From contig CAJKBW010000008.1 in NCBI GenBank assembly GCA_905198295.1, forward strand, positions 1-49,661: DNA of 49,661 nt, read 5' to 3'. The position numbers and the translations under genes were made by a program. Shown piece by piece: positions 37,837 through 45,807 of the stretch (its first letter is position 1; each line of letters starts with the position of its first letter). The stretch is from an uncultured Oscillospiraceae bacterium (GTDB taxonomy: Bacteria; Bacillota; Clostridia; Oscillospirales; Acutalibacteraceae). The notes under the pieces were generated by a model. That model saw only the letters and a program-made list of their open reading frames with translations, made no database searches and was not told where the DNA came from.

Positions 37837-39063
37837 ATGGCAAACGTATTTGACGAACTGCAGGCGCGCGGGATGATTGCGCAGATGACCAACGAGGAAA
37901 AAATCCGGGAGCTGCTCGGCGGCAGTGACCCGGTAACCTTCTACATCGGGTTCGATCCGACAGCGGACAGCCTGCATGTGGGCCACTTTGTGCAGCTGAT
38001 GGTGATGGCGCATCTGCAGCGGGCCGGACACCGGCCGATCGCGCTGCTCGGCGGCGGCACCGGCATGATCGGTGACCCTTCCGGCAAAAGCGATATGCGT
38101 AAAATGATGACGCCGGAGACCATTCAATACCACGTTGACTGCTTCAAAAAGCAGATGGAACGGTTTGTGGACTTCACAGACGGCAAAGCGCTGATGGTCA
38201 ACAACGCCGACTGGCTGATGAACCTGAACTATATCGATTTCCTGCGTGAGGTCGGCGTGCATTTCTCGGTCAACCGGATGCTGGCGGCCGAATGCTTCAA
38301 GACCCGGCTGGAGCGCGGCCTGTCCTTTATGGAATTCAACTACATGCTCATGCAGAGCTATGATTTCTACTGCCTCAATCAGCGCTACAACTGCCAGATC
38401 GAAACCGGCGGCGACGACCAGTGGTCGAACATCATCGGCGGCGTGGAACTTTGCCGCCGCAAAGCCGGCAAGGAGGTTTACGGCATGACCTTCGCGCTGC
38501 TGACCACCTCCGAGGGCAAGAAGATGGGCAAGACCGAAAAGGGCGCGGTGTGGCTGGATCCGGAGAAGACCCCGCCGTACGAATTTTTCCAGTACTGGCG
38601 CAACATCAACGATGCCGACGTGGAAAAATGCCTGAAAATGCTCACCTTCCTTCCGGTGCCGGAAATTGAGGCGATGATGGCGGCCGGAGATATCAATGCC
38701 TGCAAAGAGCGCCTCGCGCACGAACTGACCGCTCTTGTACACGGCAGGGCGGAGGCTGACAAAGCGCTGGAAGCGGCGCGCGCTCTCTTTGGTGGCGGTG
38801 CGGTGAGCGAAAACATGCCCTCCACCGTCATCGGTGCGGAGCTGTTCACAGACGGTGCGGCGGGCATCATCGATCTGCTGATGGCGACGAAGCTGGCGCC
38901 GTCCCGCGGGGAGGCTCGCCGGCTCATTGAGCAGGGCGGTATTTCGGTCGATGACGAAAAGGTTACGGCGCTGGATGCGGCTGTGCCGCAGACGGCATTT
39001 GAAAAGGGATATGTGGTGATCCGCAAGGGCAAAAAAACCTACCACAAGGCAGTCCTCGGCTGA
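37837..39063 (+). CDS. tyrS: Tyrosyl-tRNA synthetase
   Basis: 408 residues. The HIGH-type motif is in PTADSLHVGHFVQL (about 44-57), the substrate pocket in QSYDFYCLNQRYNCQIETGGDDQWSN, and the KMSKS motif is KMGKT in SEGKKMGKTEKGA. A C-terminal S4 domain reads PSRGEARRLIEQGGISVDDEKV. It charges tRNA-Tyr in the cytoplasm. The ATG at 37837 lies 41 bp after the T-box terminator. Confidence 0.96.
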   Translation: MANVFDELQARGMIAQMTNEEKIRELLGGSDPVTFYIGFDPTADSLHVGHFVQLMVMAHLQRAGHRPIALLGGGTGMIGDPSGKSDMRKMMTPETIQYHVDCFKKQMERFVDFTDGKALMVNNADWLMNLNYIDFLREVGVHFSVNRMLAAECFKTRLERGLSFMEFNYMLMQSYDFYCLNQRYNCQIETGGDDQWSNIIGGVELCRRKAGKEVYGMTFALLTTSEGKKMGKTEKGAVWLDPEKTPPYEFFQYWRNINDADVEKCLKMLTFLPVPEIEAMMAAGDINACKERLAHELTALVHGRAEADKALEAARALFGGGAVSENMPSTVIGAELFTDGAAGIIDLLMATKLAPSRGEARRLIEQGGISVDDEKVTALDAAVPQTAFEKGYVVIRKGKKTYHKAVLG

Positions 39064-39076
39064 TAGGGAAATAAAA

Positions 39077-39111
39077 GGCGGTGCGATCCTGCGGGACGCA
39101 CCGTCTTTTTT
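39077..39111 (+). terminator. Terminator after tyrS
   Basis: GGCGGTGCG pairs with CGCACCGTC, followed by TTTTTTG. It ends the T-box-tyrS transcript. Confidence 0.8.
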
Positions 39112-39200
39112 GTTTCCCCTCTTTACTTTCATGCTGTAGTTTGCTAAAATATAATGCAAAGCCATGGAATCCAGTGTACGAAAGGACGGAGGATACTCCT

Positions 39201-39500
39201 ATGAACTCAAAAATCAAGGACGATAACACGGATTTCCTGTTTCAGGCGATTCTGAAGCTGGAAACGATGGAGGAGTGCTATCGCTTTTTTGAGGATCTGT
39301 GTACGGTTGCGGAAATCAAGGCGCTTTCCCAGCGGATCGTTGTGGCAAAAATGCTCAGTGACAAGCGGGTTTACAGCGATATTGTGGCCGCGACCGGTGC
39401 TTCCACGGCAACCATCAGCCGGGTCAACCGTTCGCTGATTTATGGTTGCGATGCCTATGACATGGTCTTTTCCCGTATGGAAAAGGATAAGGCGGACTGA
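39201..39500 (+). CDS. YerC/YecD family TrpR-like regulator
   Basis: 99 residues, all-helical. The TrpR-like core EECYRFFEDLCTVAEIKALSQR is followed by the helix-turn-helix YSDIVAATGASTATISRVNRSL. In Firmicutes such proteins are predicted DNA-binding regulators without a settled ligand. The ATG at 39201 follows GGACGGAGGA. A TATAAT at 39150-39155 with a weak -35 is the probable promoter. It heads an operon with the methyltransferase and hslO. Confidence 0.9.
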   Translation: MNSKIKDDNTDFLFQAILKLETMEECYRFFEDLCTVAEIKALSQRIVVAKMLSDKRVYSDIVAATGASTATISRVNRSLIYGCDAYDMVFSRMEKDKAD

Positions 39501-39517
39501 CCGCCGGGAGGGATACG

Positions 39518-40264
39518 GTGAACGGTTACCGGGAGTTTGCCGCTTTTTATGACCGGCTGACGGGGGACATCGATTATGCGCAGGAGGCGGAACAGGTGCT
39601 GCGGCTGCTGGCCGATTACGGCTGTGCAGAACCGGAAACGGTGCTCGATCTCGCCTGCGGATCCGGCAGCCTGAGTGTGGAGCTGGCGCAGCGCGGTGTG
39701 GATGTGATCGGCGTGGACGGATCGGCGGACATGCTGGCAAAGGCAAACGAAAAGGCCGCGGCGGCGGGAAAGCCGCTGCTGTTTTTGCAGCAGGACATGC
39801 GTGAACTCGACCTGTACGGCACGGTGGATGCCGCGGTCTGCATGCTCGACAGCCTGAGCCACCTGTGCCGCACCGCCGATCTGCGGGAGGTGTTCCGGCG
39901 GCTGCATCTGTTTGTGGCGCCGGGAGGACTGCTGATTTTTGACGTCAACACGCCGTACAAGCACCGCGAGGTGCTCGGCGACAACGCCTTTGTGTTTGAA
40001 GAGGATGATTTTGTGTGCGTCTGGCGCAATCGTCTGGAGGAACGCAGCGGCATTGTGGATATGCAGCTGGATTTCTTTGTGGACAGCGGCGGTAGCTACC
40101 GGCGGCTGACTGACACGGTGCGGGAGCGGGCTTATTCCCGCCGTACGTGGGAGAAGCTGCTGGCCGATGCGGGTTTCGGCATTGAAGCGGTATACGGCGC
40201 GGATATGCTGTCGCCGCCCGGACCGCAGGAGGAACGCTGGGTTTTTGTGACGCGGCGGCTATAA
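39518..40264 (+). CDS. Class I SAM-dependent methyltransferase
   Basis: 248 residues from a GTG at 39518, 5 bp after GGGAGGG. SAM motifs: TVLDLACGSGSLSVELAQRG (about 41-60), VIGVDGSADML, FLQQDMRELDL, and AAVCMLDSLSHLC. The C-terminal beta-rich insert resembles small-molecule methyltransferases of the YqeM/Methyltransf_25 kind. The substrate is unknown. It lies between the YerC-like gene (17 bp) and hslO (36 bp). Confidence 0.88.
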   Translation: MNGYREFAAFYDRLTGDIDYAQEAEQVLRLLADYGCAEPETVLDLACGSGSLSVELAQRGVDVIGVDGSADMLAKANEKAAAAGKPLLFLQQDMRELDLYGTVDAAVCMLDSLSHLCRTADLREVFRRLHLFVAPGGLLIFDVNTPYKHREVLGDNAFVFEEDDFVCVWRNRLEERSGIVDMQLDFFVDSGGSYRRLTDTVRERAYSRRTWEKLLADAGFGIEAVYGADMLSPPGPQEERWVFVTRRL

Positions 40265-40300
40265 ATCGGACGCGCCGTAGGAAAGGAAGACAATAGGAAT

Positions 40301-41170
40301 ATGGGAAAAGCAATTCGCTGCCTGACACAGGACGGCGCCGCGCTGGTTATGGTGGCGGACACGACCGATATCTGCGCCAGAGCGGAACAGATTCATAAAA
40401 CCTCTGCTGTGGTGACGGCGGCGCTCGGACGCACGCTGACGGCCGCTTCGCTGATGGGCATGATGCTTAAAGGTGAGAAGGATTCGGTCACGGTGCGGTT
40501 CGCCGGCAACGGACCGGCGGGAAAAATCATGGCGGTATCCGATTATCACGGCAATGTGCGCGGCTATGCAGAAAATCCGGTGGTGGAACTGCCGCTGCGT
40601 CCGGACGGCAAGCTGGATGTCGGCGGTGCGATCGGCCATGAGGGAATGCTGTATGTCCTGCGGGACACCGGGGGTAAAGAGCCGTATTCCGGCTGTACGC
40701 CGCTTGTCTCCGGTGAAGTTGCCGAGGACATCACGAGCTACTATGCGTACAGCGAGCAGATTCCGACTGTCTGTGCGCTCGGCGTGCTGGTCAACCCGGA
40801 TCTGACGGTGCGCGCGGCCGGCGGTCTGCTGGTGCAGCTGCTGCCGTTTTGCCCGGAAAGCGTGATCGCGCATCTGGAACGGTCCACCGCCGCACTGCCT
40901 CCAATGACTGTGCTGCTTGACGCGGGAAAGACGCCGGAAGAGATCGTTGCCATGGTGATGGATGGCATGCCGTATGACCGGCTGGATACCGCCGAACCGG
41001 CGTATCGCTGCAGCTGCTCGCGGGAGCGGGTGGAGCGCGCGCTCGCGTCGCTGCCGGAAAAGGATCGGCGGGAGCTGCCGAACGAAAATGGCGAGGCGGA
41101 GGTAACCTGCCGTTTCTGCGACGCGGTGTACCGCTTTAGCCGTCAAGAACTGGAAAGCCTTGGGAAATAA
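40301..41170 (+). CDS. hslO: Hsp33 redox-regulated chaperone
   Basis: 289 residues. An N-terminal Hsp33 fold (RTLTAASLMGMMLKGE, GYAENPVVELPLRPDGKLDVGGAIG, PYSGCTPLVSGEVAEDI) precedes the zinc switch CSC (about 242-244) and CRFC (about 275-278), matching CxC...CxxC. Oxidative loss of zinc activates holdase function in the cytoplasm. Ends at the shared terminator 41196-41230. Confidence 0.95.
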   Translation: MGKAIRCLTQDGAALVMVADTTDICARAEQIHKTSAVVTAALGRTLTAASLMGMMLKGEKDSVTVRFAGNGPAGKIMAVSDYHGNVRGYAENPVVELPLRPDGKLDVGGAIGHEGMLYVLRDTGGKEPYSGCTPLVSGEVAEDITSYYAYSEQIPTVCALGVLVNPDLTVRAAGGLLVQLLPFCPESVIAHLERSTAALPPMTVLLDAGKTPEEIVAMVMDGMPYDRLDTAEPAYRCSCSRERVERALASLPEKDRRELPNENGEAEVTCRFCDAVYRFSRQELESLGK

Positions 41171-41195
41171 GACTAAACATAAACCGAATATAGGA

Positions 41196-41230
41196 AAAAG
41201 GCCGCATGGAGATTTTCCATGCGGCCTTTT
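41196..41230. terminator. Bidirectional terminator between hslO and the VWA gene
   Basis: AAAAGGCCGCATGGA (41196-41210) pairs with TCCATGCGGCCTTTT (41216-41230), a perfect 15-bp stem with A/T tails. It ends hslO (plus) and the five-gene SWIM-to-VWA operon (minus). Confidence 0.9.
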
Positions 41231-41231
41231 G

Positions 41232-42410
41232 TCAGTTAGCTCTTCTGGACTCGAACGATTTGGCCAGAGCGGTGAGATCCTGCCCTTTGAGTGCACGCTC
41301 GAGCAGCTGCGGCAGCTTTTCGGGGGTGCACGCAAAGCAGGGAATACCCATTGCGGCAATACGTTGGGCGGTTTGCGCGTCATAGTAGGGGCGCCCGCCA
41401 TCGGCGATGGCCAGCAGGGTGATCACTGTCACGCCCGATGTTTTCATTTCTTCAAGCCGCCGTAACAGGCCGGCGCGGTTGCCGCCCTCCTCCAGGTCGG
41501 AAATGAGGAAAAACAGCGTTTTTTTCGGTTCTTCCACAAACTGCTGGCAGTAGGCGATGGATTTGGCAATATCGGTGCCGCCGCCCATCTGGAAGCCGAA
41601 AAGCAGGTCTACCGGGTCCTGACACAGATCGGTCAGATCCATGACTGCCGTGTCAAAAGCGACCACCCGCGTTTTTACGGCCGACATCGAAGCGAGGATA
41701 CAGGCCATGATGGAAGAGTAAAAAATGGATTCGCCCATCGAGCCGCTCTGGTCGATGTCCAGGATGACGTTCCAGCGGTTTGTACGGCTGGAACGGTCAA
41801 AGAAGTAGACGCGTTCGGGAACGATGGTTTTCAGCTGAGGATGATAGTGCCGCAGATTGCGGCGGATGGTGTACGGAAAATCAATCGCCGAAGCGGAAGG
41901 CAGCGGAGAATGCGCACGCCGGTTGAGTGCGGCAGTTACCGCCCGGCGCATGTCGCTTTCCAGCATCCGGTTGATGTCCTCCACAATTTTCGCGATAAAC
42001 CGACGGGCGGATTCTTTGGATTTTTTCGGGATATGATCCTTGAGCATCAGCAGCGTGGAGGCGAGATTCAGGTCAGGCTCGAGATTGTCGAGCAGCTCCG
42101 GCTCGAGCAGGAGCTGTTTTAATCCCTTGCGTTCGATAGCGTCATTCTGCACTACCGCTACAATATCCTGAGGAAACAGCGAGCGCAGGTCGCCAAGCCA
42201 TTTGGCAATATGCGGGGAAGAAGGACCGTTTCCGGCACCGCGTCCGCCGGCGGAGAAGCTTTCACCCGGTCCGCCGTAGATAGCGGCGAGTGCTTGATCC
42301 ATCAGCAGTTCTTCCGCGGAAAGTGGGGCGGCGCCCATTGGAGCGAACCGCTCGTCGCTTTCGCGGCCCAGAATGAGCCGCCAGCGGTTCAGACGTTCTT
42401 CGGTGGTCAT
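41232..42410 (-). CDS. VWA-domain protein (CoxE-like)
   Basis: 392 residues. A helical N-terminal half (about 1-200) is followed by a VWA domain opening NVILDIDQSGSMGES with an intact MIDAS (Asp220-x-Ser222-x-Ser224), then VVAFDTAVMDLTDL, GGGTDIAKSIAYC and FFLISDLEEGGNR. Last gene of the five-gene operon, 15 bp after the DUF5682 gene, with GAAAGGAGG. VWA proteins paired with MoxR ATPases usually bind a metal-dependent partner that the ATPase remodels. Confidence 0.9.
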   Translation of the reverse strand: MTTEERLNRWRLILGRESDERFAPMGAAPLSAEELLMDQALAAIYGGPGESFSAGGRGAGNGPSSPHIAKWLGDLRSLFPQDIVAVVQNDAIERKGLKQLLLEPELLDNLEPDLNLASTLLMLKDHIPKKSKESARRFIAKIVEDINRMLESDMRRAVTAALNRRAHSPLPSASAIDFPYTIRRNLRHYHPQLKTIVPERVYFFDRSSRTNRWNVILDIDQSGSMGESIFYSSIMACILASMSAVKTRVVAFDTAVMDLTDLCQDPVDLLFGFQMGGGTDIAKSIAYCQQFVEEPKKTLFFLISDLEEGGNRAGLLRRLEEMKTSGVTVITLLAIADGGRPYYDAQTAQRIAAMGIPCFACTPEKLPQLLERALKGQDLTALAKSFESRRAN

Positions 42411-42425
42411 GGAATGCCTCCTTTC

Positions 42426-44696
42426 TCAGATATCGCCGAAGTCGAATTCGTCAAGGCTGTCGAGCACGGCCTGTTCGTCGGCTGTGGCTTCCCGCATCAG
42501 CAGATCGGCCGCCTGCTGCGCGTCGACGCCCCAGATCTCTCCCAGGTTTTCGGCAATATCGCTTTTCTCCGCCGGTGTGAAATCGGCAAAGGCCCGGCGC
42601 AGGAAAACAAGTGCCCGTTTGAATTCGTCCGGGGAAAGGGTTTGCAGATAGTCGTCGAGCTGCTTCCATAGCGAAAGCCGCGCGATCAGGGCATACCGGT
42701 TCTTGCGGGCAAGCCCTTCAAACCAGCCGGCGCTCAGATCTGCGGGCACGCCGTAGGACAGCCGCCGTGCCATTTCCCGCGCGAGCAGGTCTTCGTCCGC
42801 TTTGCCGCGTTCGAGCAGGATTGCCATCGCAAAGCCGGAGCAGCGGGTGTTCAGGTCGTCCCGGTCGGAGAGGCGCGACATTAGGGTTAGAAAGCGGTCT
42901 TCCGCCAGAAAATCATGGCTGAGCTGTATTGTATTGATGAGATCCATCGCCTGCATTACCCCTGCCGCAGCCTGGTCGTCACAGACGCAGGCACCCTCCA
43001 GCGTCAGGCAGAAGCGCAGATAAAGCTGCGTCAGCAGCGGAATCAGCGGCGCGGCGTCGAACTGCCGCAGGTCGCCGTAGCGGATGATCAGCGACAGCCG
43101 CTGCGCGGCATGCGCAAGTTCGCCGGGCGCGGCGTCGTCCACCGACAGCCGCTGCAGCACCGAGAGGATATATGACGCCGCTTCCGGAATCCCGCATAGG
43201 AAAGCATCCTCAAAAAGGGCGGCGGTTTCAGCCAGCGAAGCGGCGGCTTCGGCTTTTTCTTTCAGGGAGAAGGAGGCAGCGCCTGCTACGGTATCGCCGA
43301 GCAGAGCGGATTCCACGATGACGATTTCCGCCTCCGGCGTCCAGTGAAGATCCCAGTATTCGCCCCAGTTGGCTTTATCCTGCCGGCTGGCGGCCGGTTC
43401 AGCAAACGGAATGCTGAGCACCCGCAGCCGGTGCAGGAAACGGGAGCGGTTCAGATCCAGCCGGGCGGCCGCTTCGGATTTAACGTTCAGCTTTTCCCGC
43501 AGGTCCAGCTCCAGCCGCTGCACCTGTACGGTGCGGTAGCTTTCCAGCCGGAGAGCCTTAAGCTGACGGTAAAAGTCATCCTGAATTGAGGTGCGGCTCA
43601 CCCCTTCCGGCAGCGAACCGATTTTTGCACCGATTTCGGTTTCGGCGGCGGCAAGGGAGATTTCGGAGAACTGCCCGTGACCCATGCAGGTCACGGCGGC
43701 GTCGCGCAGGTCGGCAAGGCAGGGATACCGGCTGCCGCGCATGGCGGCCAGCTGTTCCGCCAGCCGCACCGCCTCAATGACCTCCGCGGAGGAGGTGAGG
43801 TTGCCCATTTTCCGGTGAGCAGCCGCGAGGTGGGTCAGATACAGATAAGCCGTCTGCTGAGGGCCCTCTCCGCTGAGTGCATCCCACAAAAGTTCAAAAT
43901 AGGCCGGCGCCTTGTTGCCGGCGCCGTAGCCTGAGCGGGTGGACAGCCGATAGTAGGAATATGGCATCAGCGTGGAGCAGCACTCCACCCGTGGCAGCGT
44001 CTTTTCTTCGGCGTCGGTCATCACCGCGCCGTTTTCCAGTCCCGCCACATGGTATGCGCCGCATACACAGAAGACCGCTTCAGCTGGAATACCAGAATTC
44101 ATCGCCGCCTGTATCGTGCGCTTCATGTAGGCTTCCCGTACCAGATTCTCGGCCGTTCGGCGGGGCGCATCCGCGTACGCTGCTTCCCGAAGCTGCCGGC
44201 CAAAGGCATCCGCCGCCGCCCGGTAAGCATCGGGGAAAGTGAGCTGCTCAAAATGCCGCTCCCAGAAGGTGTCGTGCTCCTCGCCGCTCAGGGTCTCCAG
44301 CCGATGATATACCCATTCGGTTGTCGGGGTATCCACGGCAGGCGTCTCGTCGCTGTCCTCCGGTTCGTCCGTGTCAAAGGCCAGAAATACCGATGACGGC
44401 AGATCCATGAAGCGGCATTCCACGCCGTTCTGGTGCGCCCACAGGATCGCCTGGTATTCCGGGGAATACACCGCGAATGGATAGAGGATGGTACGCACAG
44501 GGCTTTCCCGGGTGTAGGCCAGCATGGCGGCGGGCAGAACGGTATCCGGGTGGCACATCCAGTCCATCTGATCGGAAAAATCGCTCGGTCCCTCTACCAG
44601 AATCAGCCGCGGACGCACCTCGTCGAGCGTGCGGCGCAGATGCCAGGCCGCCGCCGGAGAGAGGTGGCGCACCCCGAATATATATGGCCCGGCCAT
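42426..44696 (-). CDS. DUF5682 protein with TIKI/TraB-like N-terminal motifs
   Basis: 756 residues. The N-terminus is IFGVRHLSPAAAWHLRRTL (His11), then LILVEGPSDF (Glu35) and FMDLP (Asp98). EAYMKRTI (about 189) and VFCVCGAYHVAGLE (His216) follow. That order of a GxRH motif, an acidic strand and a late GxxH resembles TraB/Tiki/EreA/ChaN-type hydrolases, where these residues bind metal. The remaining 500 residues are helical and of unknown fold. Its start overlaps the AAA+ stop by one base (TGATG). The family is uncharacterised; my reading is that it is the enzymatic core of this operon. Confidence 0.82.
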   Translation of the reverse strand: MAGPYIFGVRHLSPAAAWHLRRTLDEVRPRLILVEGPSDFSDQMDWMCHPDTVLPAAMLAYTRESPVRTILYPFAVYSPEYQAILWAHQNGVECRFMDLPSSVFLAFDTDEPEDSDETPAVDTPTTEWVYHRLETLSGEEHDTFWERHFEQLTFPDAYRAAADAFGRQLREAAYADAPRRTAENLVREAYMKRTIQAAMNSGIPAEAVFCVCGAYHVAGLENGAVMTDAEEKTLPRVECCSTLMPYSYYRLSTRSGYGAGNKAPAYFELLWDALSGEGPQQTAYLYLTHLAAAHRKMGNLTSSAEVIEAVRLAEQLAAMRGSRYPCLADLRDAAVTCMGHGQFSEISLAAAETEIGAKIGSLPEGVSRTSIQDDFYRQLKALRLESYRTVQVQRLELDLREKLNVKSEAAARLDLNRSRFLHRLRVLSIPFAEPAASRQDKANWGEYWDLHWTPEAEIVIVESALLGDTVAGAASFSLKEKAEAAASLAETAALFEDAFLCGIPEAASYILSVLQRLSVDDAAPGELAHAAQRLSLIIRYGDLRQFDAAPLIPLLTQLYLRFCLTLEGACVCDDQAAAGVMQAMDLINTIQLSHDFLAEDRFLTLMSRLSDRDDLNTRCSGFAMAILLERGKADEDLLAREMARRLSYGVPADLSAGWFEGLARKNRYALIARLSLWKQLDDYLQTLSPDEFKRALVFLRRAFADFTPAEKSDIAENLGEIWGVDAQQAADLLMREATADEQAVLDSLDEFDFGDI

Positions 44697-45787
44697 CAGT
44701 TTTCCAGCTCCCGGCAGGCGTGATACAGCGGCAGCCAGGCGCTGCCGCGTTTCTTCATCACGTTTTCCAGATATTCGTTCCAGGACAGCTTATCCTTTTC
44801 CTCATCCTTGACCACCGCGCCCTGCAGGGCGGCGGCCAGGTCCTCTGCGGTGATGGTGCCGCTGCCGAAGCTGCCGGCGAGCGCCATCGAGTTGGCCAGC
44901 AGGGAAATGGCCTCCGCTGTGGAGAGTACCCCGCTGGTGGCCTTGAGTTTCTGTTTTCCGTCCAGGGTGACGCCGGAACGCAGCTCCCGGAAAATGGTGA
45001 CCACCTTTTCCACCGTATCCCCGTCCGGCTGGGCGGCGTTCAGATCCAGCCCGGCAGACAGCTGGGCAACCCGGGTTTTCACAATATCCATTTCGGTGGC
45101 GATGTCCGCGGGAGCGGGCAGCACCACAATGTTAAACCGGCGCTTGAGTGCGGCGGACATGTCGTTGACGCCCTTGTCCCGTGTGTTGGCGGTGGCGATA
45201 AGCGAAAAGCCCTTTTGCGCCGGCACTTCCAGACCAAGCTCCGGTACCGACAGGCGCTTTTCCGACAACAGCGAAATCAGTGCGTCCTGCACCTCGCTGG
45301 CACAGCGGGAGATTTCCTCCACGCGTACGATCGAACCGCTTTCCATCGCGCGGTAAACCGGACTTTTCACCAGCGCCTCCGGGCTGGGACCGTTCGCAAT
45401 GAGCATCGCGTAATTCCAGGAATAGCGGATGTGCTCCTCGGTGGTGCCGGCAGTGCCCTGCACCACCTTGGTGGAATCGCCGTTGACGGCTGCAGCCAGA
45501 TGCTCGCTCAGCCAGGATTTGGCAGTGCCGGGTTCGCCGATGAGCAGCAGCGCCCGGTCGGTGACCAGGGTTGCAATGGCGATCTCCACCAACCGGCGGT
45601 TTCCCATATATTTGGGGGTAATCGGTACTCCCTTAATGCTGGTACCGCCGGTGATATAGGTGAGCACCGAGCGCGGCGACATCCGCCAGCCGGTGGGAAC
45701 CGGATCGGTTTCGGCCGCAATCAGGGCATCGAGTTCAGTTTGAAACAGCGCTTCTGCAGGCAGGCGCTGTGCGTTGGTTTGGGACAT
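44696..45787 (-). CDS. MoxR-type AAA+ ATPase
   Basis: 363 residues. Walker A GEPGTAKS (84-91, the MoxR/CobS-like AKS form). The Walker B position reads VRVEEISR (E157-E158), with Glu for the usual Asp of DE. Sensor 1 FSLIATANTRDKG and sensor 2 region ALKRRFNIVVLP follow, with a helical lid at the C-terminus. Such ATPases remodel VWA-bound targets, and a VWA protein lies two genes downstream. It starts 20 bp after the helical-repeat gene behind AAAGGAG and is fused by a one-base overlap to the DUF5682 gene. Confidence 0.88.
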   Translation of the reverse strand: MSQTNAQRLPAEALFQTELDALIAAETDPVPTGWRMSPRSVLTYITGGTSIKGVPITPKYMGNRRLVEIAIATLVTDRALLLIGEPGTAKSWLSEHLAAAVNGDSTKVVQGTAGTTEEHIRYSWNYAMLIANGPSPEALVKSPVYRAMESGSIVRVEEISRCASEVQDALISLLSEKRLSVPELGLEVPAQKGFSLIATANTRDKGVNDMSAALKRRFNIVVLPAPADIATEMDIVKTRVAQLSAGLDLNAAQPDGDTVEKVVTIFRELRSGVTLDGKQKLKATSGVLSTAEAISLLANSMALAGSFGSGTITAEDLAAALQGAVVKDEEKDKLSWNEYLENVMKKRGSAWLPLYHACRELEN

Positions 45788-45807
45788 GGGGCAGGCTCCT
45801 TTCTGTC

